NCBI GenBank assembly: GCA_022264855.1
Contig: JABYQU010000017.1
Location: forward strand, 1-64,000
Direction: 5' to 3'
Source of the DNA: Lenzites betulinus
Lineage: Eukaryota > Basidiomycota > Agaricomycetes > Polyporales > Polyporaceae
Length of the DNA stretch: 64,000 nucleotides
The notes beneath the pieces were generated by a model. The model was not told the DNA's origin. It did not search any database and saw only the letters and a program-made list of their open reading frames with translations. Made by a program: the position numbers and the translations under genes. Positions 1 to 11,689 of this stretch are shown one piece after another. Position 1 is the stretch's first letter; each line of letters begins with the position of its first letter.

Positions 1-45
1 ACAACTAAAGGATCCTGTAGGAGCGCAGGATACGCGCTCCTTACA
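1..45 (-). mobile_element. LTR terminus of the hairpin-rich LTR family (edge of window)
   Basis: These 45 bases are identical to the last 45 bases of the LTR at 49950-50245, including its terminal hairpin (GGAGCGC/GCGCTCC) and the end CTCCTTACA. The rest of the LTR lies outside the window. In the related copy this end is the 5' start of the LTR on the minus strand, so the element probably runs leftward. It abuts the transposase relic that follows and probably truncated it. Confidence 0.75.
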
Positions 46-265
46 AGAAGCCTGTCCTTTAGGATATGAGATATATGCAGATAAGACACGTCTGTCATCG
101 TTCGGAACCCAAAAAGGCTATCCCATCATGGCTCGGGTTGCAAACCTGCCGTCGAACATACGAAAGGGCACCGGGTTCGGTGGAGCTGAAGTAGTGGGCT
201 TTCTTCCAATTGTTTGTTGTCCTCCGCACTCTCTACTTCTCAGTTCTCATAATATGATTACAGGT

Positions 266-2496
266 CGAAGCTGAGACCAAGGAGGGCACCAAGCGCTTTG
301 TCGCATTGAAGCGCGTGATATGGCACGACTCGTTCTGGATACTGTTACAAACAGTTGCAGAGCACGCAAAAACTGGATACAAGTTCCGATGCGGTGACGG
401 CGTCGAACGCCTTCTATACCCGTTCATTATAATGCTAGTTGCAGATTACGAAGAGCAGTCGGTGATATTCGCAAGCTATCCTTGGACACCTTACTGAAAC
501 TTGTATACAACTAGGTCTGTTATGGCGCTGATCCGTGGAGTCAACGGCTTAGCCCCCTGCCCTGTATGCATTGTTCCCCAGGATCAACAGAGTATACTGG
601 GAGTTCGGCCGCTTTATCCCTTACGACAGCATTCCGACACCGAGCCTCATCTTAATAACCGAAATATAAACAAACGACAGCTGGAGGCTATCATCAAACC
701 TATGGGCATCAGGCCGATTGTGGTATGTGCGACCAGTAGCCTGACATTTATTGCATGTTGTTGATCAGTTATTGGTAGAACACCTTCTGGAAAATCCCTC
801 GAATGAATGTTTACCAGGCTGTCTCATGGGATCGCCTGCACGCCTATCATGGAGGACTCTTTAGTGATCATCTCTTTGTACAATTTCAAGAAATTGTGAA
901 AGAGATGGGGAAGAAAACAATGGAAGCTATCAATGGAAGGTCTGTCATACTGCTACTCTCTGTCAAATTATCAAAATCCCTGACTATATGAGTAGATTTG
1001 ACTTGATCCCTAGATGGAAGGATATGAACCACTTCTCAGAAGTGTGTTCAGTAACATTTACTGATGGCACAAAGTATGAAGACATATCCAAGGTTTGTTG
1101 TCTCAATATATCAGACTGACACAAATAACACATCTACCATACCTCTAGGTCTTGGTTCATGCCAGCTATAGGCTCTTCAAGCCTACTGTTGCAAAACGGG
1201 GCCATCTTCTACTCAAATGCATCCGACGTTATGTTGTTTTGGACATGATCGCTGGGCTGGAAGTACAGACTGAGTCCAGTCTACGGAGATATGCTGCAGA
1301 GCTAGTGAATTTCTCAAAAGCTATACAGGTGATACTACCCAGGATGCAGTCTTACACTTGCAAGACCTTTGGGATTAACTTTTGACATTCATGCAGATCT
1401 ATCACACTGAACATCCAGACAAGAGTTGGAATTTTCCCAAGATGCATACCCATCAGCACCTCATTCAAGATGTCCTATCCAAAGGAATTACAAAGAACTA
1501 TAACACCAAGCCCTTTGAGAAGATGCATGGTCATATCAAGTCTATCTATGCTGATCAGACTAACTTCAAGAACATTGAGGACCAAGTAAGCTATAGTAGT
1601 ATGTATATATGAGCTTGTATAACTACTAATAGGTGCCATAGATCACCAGAATACAACACCATACATCCATCGCAGGCATCATACAAGGACACCTGGACGC
1701 GTACGATGGATTCTCCTCCGCCGACAAACCGAAGATGCCGTCTGAGGATTCAGTAACATTCCAGTTTGGAAATGTCTATCTGGGAGCCCGACAGGCTGTG
1801 ACGACACTTGCGAAGATAGAGGAAGCTCACTCAGATAATCCAGTGTTTGCTCGATTTCGCCCACGATTCGAAGAGTTTTTCAATCGTACGATTCGTTTTG
1901 GAATGGTGCGCCCCGCGCAGGGAGCCGCGCGCCACAACCATTCTCAGTGGATCCGTCTCAGTGGTTCTGAACATGTGAGCATGGGTTTCGAACACATATA
2001 TTGGTGCCCTGACTCGATGGTCAGTATGTGAGCTAATCATCCTGGACAGTTTGTAGAAGCACGCTATCTTAAGGTCGATTACGAGTCGAAAGTGGACTGG
2101 AAGCTGCTCACCGACCATCTGCGGTGCAACCCATCGTTCCAGAAGGCCCCTCGGTACGACCACGTTATCTACACGGTCGATGACAACACCGCGGGCTTTG
2201 CCCAGCTTCTATTTGTCTTCACATTTTTATTCGAGGGAGAACACCACCCAGTGGCCATGGTTCGCTTCTTAGACATCGTTCGCGGTCGACGATCGAATGC
2301 GGACAGTGGAATGGAACTCTTCCGAGTTCGAAGATCGCCGACGCCGGTCGACTTCATCCGAGCAACCTCGATAGTGCGCGGGGTCCTGGTCATGGAGGAC
2401 TTAAATGAAGAAGGGGGCAGAAGTGGTGATTTCTTAGTGGTAGATACGGTGGACAGCGATATATTCATACGGCTCGGGGCTTTGTTTACAGAGTAG
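266..2496 (+). pseudogene. Plavaka-like DNA transposase, 5'-truncated relic
   Basis: Several exons read as the C-terminal two thirds of the large transposase common in mushroom genomes, described as Plavaka/CACTA-related. Recognisable pieces are LLYPFIIMLVADY near 400, an APCPVC zinc-ligand segment near 550, a WDRLHAYHGGLFSDH segment near 825, and SWNFPKMHTHQHL followed by KNYNTKPFEKMHG near 1420-1540. The tail at 2044-2496 reads VDYESKVDWKLLTDHLRCNP and later GDFLVVDTVDSDIF. Short introns (for example from 735, and about 2023-2050) separate them. The N-terminal part is missing where the LTR terminus ends at position 45. No single intact frame was reconstructed, so it is probably inactive. 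The family is recognised from motif memory. KDZ transposases are the main alternative. Confidence 0.6.
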
Positions 2497-3234
2497 ATAG
2501 ATTGATCGAAGTATCGACTCCAATATTGGGACCTTTGCATCGGCGCGGTGGATGAGACCAAGTTTGCGGCGAAGACAAAGGGTGTTGACTATTTCGTGAC
2601 TCGCACAGCTGTGTACTTCCAAAAGGGTCCCTACAGTCGATCGAGTCAGTATCTGAATCTGATGACAGACATCGAGCGGGACGTAGCGGAAGGTAGCGGG
2701 ACGCGAAGATTGAAACCCTATTGCCCGAACCTTATCAGCATCGTTTCTCCGTACTCACGAACTTTTGCGATACCTCGTCTACCACGCACCTCGAGCTCGG
2801 CTTCAGCACACTCGCAGTATCCGGAGTAGTGAGCAGTCTGTATGGGATCATAGATAAGATTGACGAACGATTCATCAATTATCAGATCCACAATCCAGTA
2901 CGTCAGCACGAATTCGGGAGTTCAAATCAAGGCCGCACTTCCCTGACTAGACTACCTCAGCAAGACTGAGAACCGACCGTACGGTGTAAAGTATAAGTTG
3001 CGCCATTCGAGTCAATCTACTCATCCTTTCGAAAGCCAGATTCAAAGGTTTAGTTCCAAGTCTAAGCGCGCGGACTGCAGCGACACATTGCTAACCATCA
3101 AAATTACGTACAGGTGCGTTGAGATTCCTCTAGGCGACGTACCGCGTTGCGTTCGTCGCTCAAGTTCCTACTACAAACACCAAATACATCGGTCTACTAC
3201 CGCCGTGCCCAATTCGGTCTGTTTTCCCTGCTAT
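2497..3234. other. No confident gene
   Basis: A 93-codon open stretch at 2548-2829 (+) could be the degraded end of the transposase transcript or unrelated sequence. I see no motif, no convincing splice chain and no repeat here. Confidence 0.4.
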
Positions 3235-3276
3235 ATGGACCAGTTGGAGCTACTAATCATGCAGCGTCTCCAGATC

Positions 3277-5464
3277 ATGGATCCTCAACGCACCGAATCG
3301 TCCCGACTCGCCCATTGGGAATTTTATCCCCTCCAGAACTATGAGTATCCGCCGCCCGGCACAATGCTCTCTAGAACTGGGGAGATACTCAGAAACAGCG
3401 ACATCATCATGCTGATAGTCGACGCCCTTCCCAAGCCTGTGTTCCCGCGAATCGCTACGAAGGAGTCCAGGGAATCCAGGGCTGCCAGATTGGACTTGTA
3501 TAACCTCGCACGCGCCAGCACAGACTTCTTCTACCCCGCAATGCAGGAGGCCTGGAAAGTCTTGCCCGACGTTAGGGCACTCATCAAGACCCTGCACATA
3601 GGCGCTGTGGGTGTGGAACTGGAGCCAGCGTCATGGAGGACATACAAGGCTGTTGAGTTGAGCCTGTTACGGTAAGCTCGTTCCTGTACAGATGGTGGGA
3701 AAGTCATATCTGACCCTCCTCCCAATAGCTTCGTCGAGCACACGATCTCGCCCGGTAATGCCAAAAACAATCTGCAGCTCAAACATTTCAAGTACTACGC
3801 GGCGTGCCCTAGGCAGCTGAGGGTATGTTCGGGGAACTACCTGGAATTGATCCTAGGCTATGTGCAACAGCTTGCGCCCTCTGGTAGTATGGACTTCTTC
3901 CAGTCGTTGGAGGAATTGGTCTGGACCGAAACCGCGGGCTGCTTCGAACCTCGTCTTGGAAACATATCCCAATTCCTACGCGCACCGCAGCTGACGTCGG
4001 TGTATCTGCAGTTCGCTGACCCACATCGCCTATCCTTCGTACACCTGATCGACGATGAGAATCAACGCATCTACGAGGAGATCATCTTGCAAGTCAGCCA
4101 AGAGGTGTCTTGTATCCGACCCAAGCTATCACGCTTGACAGTCTCCGCCCCCATTTTCGTCCCTGTATGTCCTTCAGTCCTCCGCGGCTTTACCGATGTT
4201 CAAGAAATCGTATTGCAACTGAACGTCCGCGGCACTTGTAAGTTCTTTCCAAGGCTTGCTTGATGACAACTCTGGTCACTAACGCGTCTGCCCCGTGAAG
4301 CCGACAGCGCCGTCGAGGTAGCCAGGCCGAGCAACGCGCGCATGTTACCGATCGACAGGCTCTGCGCACCGCGACGTCTTGAGCTACTGTGGACGCAAAC
4401 AAGCGACTTCCGAAACTTACCCCAGAACGTGTCGCTCCGCGCGCTCGAGACACTTATTATCCGTTCGTTGGACTATCCGGCCAGCACTTTCGTTCCCCAG
4501 ATCACTCAGCTGGCTTTCGCTACTACCGAGTGCCTAACGACTGTGGAACTGTTTTCCGTGGACCATGGGAGCGCTGCCATCAACTGTGGCGAGTTCATCC
4601 GATTTATCCACCCGCTGCTCTCTCGTTCCCAGCTCCGGAGCTTGTCCGCGGTTTTGAATGGATACTCGTTCGTTCGCGTTTTCCGCGGGCGACTTGGACA
4701 CGCTCGCCAAGGCATGGCCCGCACTTGAAATGCTCAATATCAGCGTTTGCCTGGAGTTCACCGACAGGCTTCCCAACTTGCAACATGTTCTCTACGTTCT
4801 CTGCAGGCGCTGTCCCCGCCTATCCTATCTGCATCTCCCTGGCCTTGCCACTCCGCCTGGCGAGGGTGCCATTTCCATCCCTAGATTCCCGACAAGCCCG
4901 CTTTACCATATCTCCTCCGACATATTCGTTAGACAGCATAACGCGATGGATCTAGTGTACGCCCTTCAGAGGTCGTTCCCCCGCCTGACAGAACTGGGGC
5001 CGTCTGGCGTCACGACGCCTTCCTGGGCAGAGCTTCAAGAGCTTTTGCTATTGCAACGCTCCAGGGACTTGACGTCCATTATGGAACACACCACGGCGTC
5101 GCTTCGAAATGGGACATACACTCAAGTGCCGTACGTCAGCCGCCTCTCTAGAACTATCGCTCACAACACTAATCTTAGCAATTGTTTTCCGACAGGCTGT
5201 CACTCTGCCGCTTGATGATGTCAGAGCTGCACAACAGACTTGAAGGTGAAGCATTTACTATTTATTTGGTGCATAAATACGAATACTGACTGGAATACTA
5301 TGTGCGCTGTGGTTTATGCAGCCGCTCGATTGTCGCTGCCGCAATCAGTTCCTCAAGGTCTTGTCAACGCCTTGAACACCGAAATCAATTACCTGGTGGG
5401 CCTTCTGCAAAGGGATGGAATGGTTCAAGTCGGTGCTCCTGCTAATAACGCGACTGTTTCTTGA
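3277..5464 (+). CDS. F-box-like/LRR-type protein with a 4-bp frameshift
   Basis: The N-terminus has an F-box-like helix pattern (IIMLIVDALP, later LARASTDFFYPA). It is followed by several hundred residues of leucine-rich, irregularly repeated sequence, a layout typical of lineage-expanded mushroom F-box proteins that recruit substrates to SCF ubiquitin ligases. Introns: 3672-3728, about 4219-4299, about 5131-5197, and about 5251-5321. The last one joins exactly so that the final exon runs to TGA at 5464. Upstream in-frame ATGs exist at 3235 and 3259; 3277 was chosen because the conserved-looking part follows it. A tandem TTCG TTCG at 4669-4676 shifts the frame. Removing one copy would join YSF to AFSAGDLDTL and restore the leucine-rich frame. 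The gene is therefore a polymorphic or recent pseudogene, or contains a sequencing error. Substrate unknown. Confidence 0.6.
4669..4676 (+). other. Frameshifting 4-bp tandem duplication
   Basis: TTCGTTCG sits exactly where the reading frame of the F-box-like gene changes. Frame 1 before it and frame 2 after it are both open and similar in composition. Confidence 0.6.
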
Positions 5465-5825
5465 GTATTCTCGTACCTCTGCGTATGTAATCTGACAATG
5501 TTATCCTGTTGTTTCCTTGCATATCGCCTATAGTCCACAGGCAGATGCTGCCCAGCACCGCCTGTGCACGAATCCGCGAGTTTGCGAGTCCGCGAGTCCG
5601 CGAGTCCGCGAGGAAAGGATGAGCTCCCCGACATGTCACGTGCACGTGACGTGCTTGGCCTCAGCCCCTTCCGCTCCTTCCGCTCGATCTGACTCCTACC
5701 GCTGCAGGATCGGCCCTCTCTCTCTCTCCCTCCCATTCTCTCCCTCCCGTCTCCCCGTCTACCCGGTACAGAGAGCTGCAAAGGCACCAGGTGAGCACAA
5801 ATTCATCACACCATCACACTCCCCG

Positions 5826-8413
5826 ATGAGGCTAACGTCCCTGCGCGATTCTGCAAGCCGGTCGAAGGAAAAGAAAAAGCGCTTGGCGTTGAGAGAAAAA
5901 ACTTACAAGGGCTTCCGCCGTAAGTCGTTCTCCTCAGTCCTACGCTGCGACGCTGGCGCATGATTCCAGGCATGCCGTGTCTGCAATGGGCAAAGTACTG
6001 ACTGTGCTTCCTTTGCAGACTTTATTTTCAAGTCGTGGGTATGTATGATACCCGCCCTGCCGCTATGCATTCCCCGCCCGTACCCCGTCCCTCGCACAAG
6101 AGCCGCGGCTGCCCTGCGCGGACCCGACCTTGGGACCCCTATGCATGCACGCGTGCGCGTAGTCAACACGGCAGCCGGCTCATACCCCCTGATATCGTGG
6201 GCTCGTGCGCTACGCGCTCTGCGGACCCGACCCTGGGACCCAGGCGCGTACATGCGCGAGATGGCGCACTACATCCTCTGTGGACCCGACCCTGGGACCC
6301 AGGAGTGTACGTGCGCCGGGCGACTCGTCGTGCGAGCTGTGGACCCGACCTTGGGACCCAGACGAACGCGAGCGCCCGCACGATGCAGCCCGGGGCATCC
6401 GACAGCCTACAACATGCACGACAAGGCGCGATGTACAATACCGCGGGGACGTTAGTGATTGCGAAACGGGCGTCCGTCCACCCTGTCGGCGACGTCGATA
6501 AATATGATGCATTGTAATACTCTAGCTAACACTCCTATGCCCTCAGGACACTGCAAGTACAAATGGAAGTCCCAGAGCTCCATGCCCGCCGTGTATGTAC
6601 ATTCTAAAGCGTTCGTCGGCCGCTTTCACACTAATATTATTCCCAGACTCGTTCAGGTGCAAGTTTCTCGCCCTGGGCTGACGGTCTAGGAACCGCAATA
6701 GCGGTCGACTTCGATATCACCCCGTTTGCACAGGCGGCTGCAGAGCGGGCGATGAACGCGCTTGTCGACGAGAGTGAAGACGAGGACGATCTCCCTGTTC
6801 AAACGTGAGTCTGTCGTGTCAGGAAGCCACGCGATACTTATGTGCAGGCTGGACAGTGCAGAGAGCCCCCTGCGACAGGCCGAGGGGTCGGCCCAGCCCA
6901 TCCGCGACTTCAACAGAGCCAAAGGCGCAGCTGCCAAGGATAATCGCGACAAATCCCGGTCGAGGGTACGTCGCCGATCCGCGCGCCTTGTGCAACATGA
7001 GAAAGCGCATGCCGCGGATGTGATGGGGCGACACACCAAGGGCGTCGCTTCGCGGCGTCGCAGGGGGGCTGCGGGCGTACCTGTCAGAGTCGACGTCAAA
7101 GGCTAGTTCGCCCTCATAACTATGCTGAGCATGTGCTAATCAGTCATTTAGACACACCTCAATCCAAGCCGCCGGCCTCAAACCGCGCCGGCTTTTTCAC
7201 CCAGCCAGTGGCATCAAGCGGATTCGTCGGCCGGAGGATGGAACAGCTCCCGGAAGAGCGCGTGGACATAAGTAAGGCAGATGCGAAGAAGCTTGGCTTC
7301 AGTTCAGTGGAATGGAACGGCCGGTAAGCCCGTCTTCTGTTCATCAACTGATGTAATACTTATGGAAAATGTAGCGATCCACATGCCCTTGTGGACAAGT
7401 CCGGCCGGGTCATCGCTGTCCTAGTGGGCCAACCGCGTGATACTGACGGATGGGCAAAGCTCAACGACGACGTGCAAAAGGTCCTGGAGGACGCTCGCGC
7501 CGAGTGTGAGGTGAAGACCACCTCTCACCGCAGGGGCGAATTTGCTTCGTTAACCGCCGGAATCTCGTACGGCAGCGGTCAGAAAGTAGGTATCGCCTTT
7601 GCGGTAATACAGTATCCGCACTGACATCCTTCTCACTTGACATCCTTCTCAGCGCGTCAGCAACCTTAGTCAGACGGCCCAGAACGAGGATATCGTGCAG
7701 GGACTGTTGAAGAACCCTCTAATCAAGCGGCTGGCAGGATTCGGGAACGGTTAGTCTCAGTAGCCAATGCTCCGAGTCTGTTCACCTTGCTGACATATCG
7801 AATGAATCAGCGGCTTTCAAGCTCTTTGCTCCGCGCCTCTACGAGTACTACGCGGACACAATGGATACGCTCCTCACACACGACGACGATCTCCAGCCGA
7901 ACTTCAATAAAAGCGTCTTCGGAGCTGCGACATTCAATCTAGGACCGAGGGTGTTCACATACGTCCATACCGATCATCTCAATCTCCCAGCCGGCTGGTG
8001 CGCAATCACCGCCCTCGGCCAGTTTAACGCCAAAGAAGGCGGCCATCTCCTCCTTTGGGATTTGAAGCTCATGATCGAATTCCCTCCTGGCGCGCTGATC
8101 CTTCTTCCATCTGCCATTCTCCGCCATTCGAACGTCGTGGTAGGCCTTGAGGAACGCCGGTACTCGTTCACGCAGTACTCCGCTGGAGGGCTATTCCGCT
8201 GGGTTGAATGCGGATTCAAGTCCCAAAAGGACTTTCTCAAAGAGGGAGGCTTGTACGCCATTACCGGCACCGAAAGATGGCTTCGCGGCGTTCAAATGTG
8301 GAGCACTTGGGATGAGCTGCGGGGAACAGGGAGTGATTCAGGTCCAGGTGCGCCCCCTCAAGTCCTTGGAATCTTAACTCTGAGTCTTACACTCTGCAAT
8401 AGCTAGCAAATGA
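5826..8413 (+). CDS. TET/JBP-like 2-oxoglutarate/Fe(II) dioxygenase
   Basis: The C-terminal domain (exons from about 7800) carries the double-stranded beta-helix signatures of the TET/JBP family: an HxD metal motif (His-Thr-Asp at 7966-7974) followed by LNLPAGWCAITALG, GGHLLLWDLKLMIEFPPGA, the distal His in LRHSN (8125-8127) and the 2OG-binding Arg in ERRYSFTQY. This family oxidises 5-methylcytosine or thymine in DNA and acts in the nucleus. An N-terminal basic segment (SKEKKKRLALREK) and an acidic/basic linker precede it. Splicing was checked by frame at several junctions (for example Thr over the intron after 6804, and Ala-Ser-Lys-stop over the last intron, ending 8413). The start at 5826 is the first in-frame ATG of the basic exon and is uncertain. 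One intron, about 6043-6546, is unusually long and holds a tandem repeat. Fungal family members are lineage-expanded and linked to DNA transposons. Confidence 0.75.
6119..6359 (+). repeat. Four-copy GGACCCGACCYTGGGACCC repeat inside an intron
   Basis: The 19-base word GGACCCGACCYTGGGACCC occurs at about 6119, 6222, 6281 and 6340, with spacings near 103, 60 and 59 bp. The word is itself partly palindromic. It lies in the long intron of the dioxygenase gene, or in an unrecognised exon. Confidence 0.7.
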
Positions 8414-8862
8414 CAGGGGAATCCTCACACGCCTTGGTTTTCGCGAATGCTAACCCTACTACCAATGTAGTATAAAAGTCCAGTCGTCAATGTCCGCGAA
8501 TACAGATGGCATATCTCGATGCTCATGTAGCATAGCGACGCCCTATGTCATTGCTCTCAAGCGCCTATAGCTGCACCTCAGGCCTCACATCCCCACCTGA
8601 GCGAATTCCCTAACATGGCGTGGTCCTGAGCGAATTCCCTAACATGGCGTGGTGGGCACCCGGATCGCATCGTCCGGCGCCATGTCTCACCGACGTGTCG
8701 TTGTCTTCCACACAGCACCAGCATCTTGCGCTGTGAAGACAAGCGCCACGGCGATAGCGATGCCAGCATACATATAGGTGCGAAGTTCCAAATCCCTCCC
8801 CTGATCGTGTTGTACTTACGTGGATTTAATATGCAGGCCGGCAAACTGCGCATGCACACGGT

Positions 8863-10601
8863 TTGTGCTCACATGGAGACCAGAGCGTGGAGGGCGACGA
8901 GGACCATGACATGGTTCGCAGGGCAGCAGACCACGCTCGATACGATCGACGCATTCGCGAGATGGACGACCGTGACTTGGAGCAGGTTGCGAAAGACATC
9001 AGTCAACGCTACCAACGGACGGTGTGGTATACGGGGGAGATGAGCGATGTTCCCCAGCGGCTCCTCATGCTGTCAGTGCACGACGCTAATCTTTGGCAAG
9101 TTCGCGCTAGGGTACAGTACATGTCCACACACTACGAAAGAACAATTCTGATACATCCACAGCCTGGCAAGGAACGGGACATCGTCTTCGGTCTCATTCG
9201 CAAGTCCTTGGACCTGGAGTACTCCAACCACCCCCTCTAGATTCTGTCTGCGTTCCAGCGCGACTCTCCCCGGTATGATCTATGTTGAGGCACGCAGTGC
9301 AAAACAGGTCAGCGAGGCCGTCAACGGTCTCGTAGGAGTATTCTCCAGCCGCGGAATCAACCTCGTGCCGATCGAGGAAATGGAAAGCCTTCTGCAGATC
9401 AAGCAACAGGAGCTCACAGTGACTCCGGGAACTTGGGTACGCATGAAGCGCGGCAAGTACCAGGGGGACCTCGCGCAGGTCATGGACATCACAGAGAACG
9501 GCGAGGAAGTCGGACTCAAGTTCATCACTCGTATCGATCTCAACCCCAAGGACGACACCGCGAGCGACGGCAAGAAACAGAAGAAGCCTGGCGCAGGCCT
9601 GTCCTCCTTCAACATGCGACCGCCACAACGCTTCTTCTAAATTAACTACGAATAAGTCCGTCGCGAAGCGGAACCAGGTCTATGTTTTCCAAAACAACAC
9701 TTACAAGGACGGGTTCGTCGAGAAGGATTTCCGCCTGACTGCCTTGCAGCTGGACGACGTCAATCCCACGCTCGACGTGATCACCCGGTTCACGCGAGGG
9801 CGGGATGGCACCGAGAACGAGACCACCGTGGACCCCTCCATCATCGCAGAGGCTTCCCGCAAGGCCGCCATCTCAGTACTACACCCCGGCGATCACGCCG
9901 AAGTGGTTAATGGCGAGCAGTCCGGAGTTCACGGCACCGTCCACAGCATCGAGGGGGATGTCGTCACCATCGAGCCGATTGGTGTCGACTTCGACGGCCA
10001 GTGTATGCAGCTTCCGGCCCACAGCGTACGGAAACGCTTCAAGCCCGGCGAGCACGCCAAGGTGATGACTGGTAAGAATGCCAATGAGACCGGTCTGGTG
10101 GACGATGCGGGAGGTACGTTCACATTCAAACACTAGTGCATAAGTCAAACTCATTATGCTTCCAGGTTTCCGTATTCTCGAAGGACTTGCGTGAAGCCGC
10201 AGAAGTCGGTAACAGCACAAACATTGTGGGCAACTACGATCTGCACGATCTCGTCCAGACCAAGTAGGTCTAACCAGTTCGCCAGTCGCCCATCCTTACT
10301 CATCGCTTTGCAGTCAACAAACAGTCAGCGTCATCTTCAAGACAGAACGTGATTCTTTCCGTGTGCTGGATCAAAATGGGCAGGTTCGCCTCGTACGGCC
10401 ACACCAAATCACTATGCGGGGAGACTCAAATCGAGCGATCGCGACCGGCTCGGAAGGCCACGAATTGCGCGTCGGCGATAACATGAGGGAGGTCGACGGC
10501 GAGGTAATTACCTTACTGTTGTCTGGCTTCCAAGCACTAACACCAATACAGGGCCGTAAAGGCAGGTTGCCGCACACACACCAGCCATTCCTCGCTCCCT
10601 G
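8863..10601 (+). pseudogene. spt5: SPT5 transcription elongation factor pseudogene, NGN and KOW part
   Basis: The translation follows fungal SPT5 closely. An NGN domain (DVPQRLLMLSVHDANLWQVR, then PGMIYVEARSAKQVSEAVNG) is followed by KOW segments (TPGTWVRMKRGKYQGDLAQV, GEHAKVMTGKNANETGL, ERDSFRVLDQNGQVRLVRP). SPT5 with SPT4 clamps RNA polymerase II and supports processive elongation. The copy is broken. There is an in-frame TAG at 9238-9240 and a 2-base loss just after QRDS (about 9271). A stop and a deletion near 9639-9655 remove part of the segment between RFF and KSVAKRNQ. Another stop lies at 10600. Introns at about 9111-9161, 10115-10165, 10259-10314 and 10504-10552 are preserved, so it arose by DNA duplication rather than retroposition. 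A functional copy presumably exists elsewhere. Confidence 0.85.
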
Positions 10602-11325
10602 ACACAATCGCAACTACGCCTCGCGGGCGGCATCCTCGACGCCCGCATCGTCCTCGGCCGCTGCGCGTTCCCAGCCCTCTACGCCTTCGCTCACAGTGGC
10701 GTCGGCCACGGGAGTATGTCCCCCGAGCTCTACGTGAGCGCAGGCGGCCCCACGCCCCCCGTGCCCATCCCATGGCTCCTCGCGACCACGCCGACCTTCG
10801 AGCAGCTGCGCCTGCCAAGCGGTGCGCTCCCGCTGCTCGTGACATTCCGCAGGAGCGCGGTCGCGACCGCGTCGGTGCTCCCCAGACGTCCGGTGCAGCT
10901 CCTCGGGCTCGTGGGGCACAAGCTCATCATGGAGCGCGATTCGCAGCGCATCCCGCAGGCGAGAGCGCGCCCATCCGCTCCTCCATCTCAGCATGGTGAG
11001 CGGCACATCGATCCTGCTCCACGACATCTCTCGCCACCTGTGCACGGTCGAGGTCCTCAAGGTCAAGCTGGCCCTCCGGCACACTTTGCACTCTCCGACA
11101 TCGTGAGTCCCCCCGCCCGCCCTCTTCCGGTTCTCATCTCCATCGCACACACGCCCGCTGACGCCTTCCCACTCCACGCAGCCCTCGTGCGCCCCAAAGT
11201 CTCCTGGCAGGCCTCTCCCCCGTGCTCGGCACATTCCTCGCGCTGCACACTCGACCTCTTGCCAACCTCCATCGACGGCATCGCGCGCGGGCACCCCTTG
11301 GCAGGCAGGTGGGTTTGGCGGTGGT
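10602..11325 (+). other. GC-rich stretch between SPT5 pseudogene parts; no clear gene
   Basis: This would be the position of the last KOW domains of SPT5, but only weak resemblance is visible. Open frames exist on both strands because of the base composition. The 442-codon minus frame (10614-11942) has no recognisable domain. Confidence 0.4.
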
Positions 11326-11689
11326 AGCGGCGGCAGCGGGCAAACGCCCAACCCCCACAACCAAGGCAGACGGATACCGACCTGGGAAGAGACCGGCTGG
11401 ATGCCCAATCCCCACAACAGCCAGACAACTGCATAGGCGGTGTCCTCAGGCTCAAGAACGCCCGATCTGTACGCCGAACATGGCAAGACGCCAGTGTGGG
11501 ACACAACAGCGTGCACGCCAAATCTGTACCACCAGGGCAGCAAGACGGCGGCGTGGAACTCGTCGTCGCAAACGCCAAGCCCGTACGTCAACGGCGGTTG
11601 TTCGTCCACGCGGAGTGCGCGAGTTGCAACATCTGGACGCTGGGACGCAGCACCGACACCATTTGCATCGCTCACCCTGGGAGTAGCGC
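11326..11689 (+). pseudogene. spt5: SPT5 C-terminal repeat region, degenerate
   Basis: The frame reads GSRTPDLY, GKTPVWD, CTPNLY, SKTAAWNSSSQTPSPYVNGG and then APTPTPYA. This is a decayed form of the SRTPNPY/KTPAWN repeats of the SPT5 C-terminal repeat domain, the part phosphorylated during elongation. It continues the pseudogene and grades directly into the minisatellite, whose unit encodes a related APYAHT pattern. Confidence 0.75.

Noticed and set aside
6119..6359. Regularly spaced repeats suggestive of a CRISPR array
   Set aside because: Unequal spacing, only four copies, and a eukaryotic spliced gene context.
8863..10601. Functional SPT5 gene
   Set aside because: An in-frame TAG, a 2-base loss and a deletion between KOW segments break the frame, although introns are preserved.
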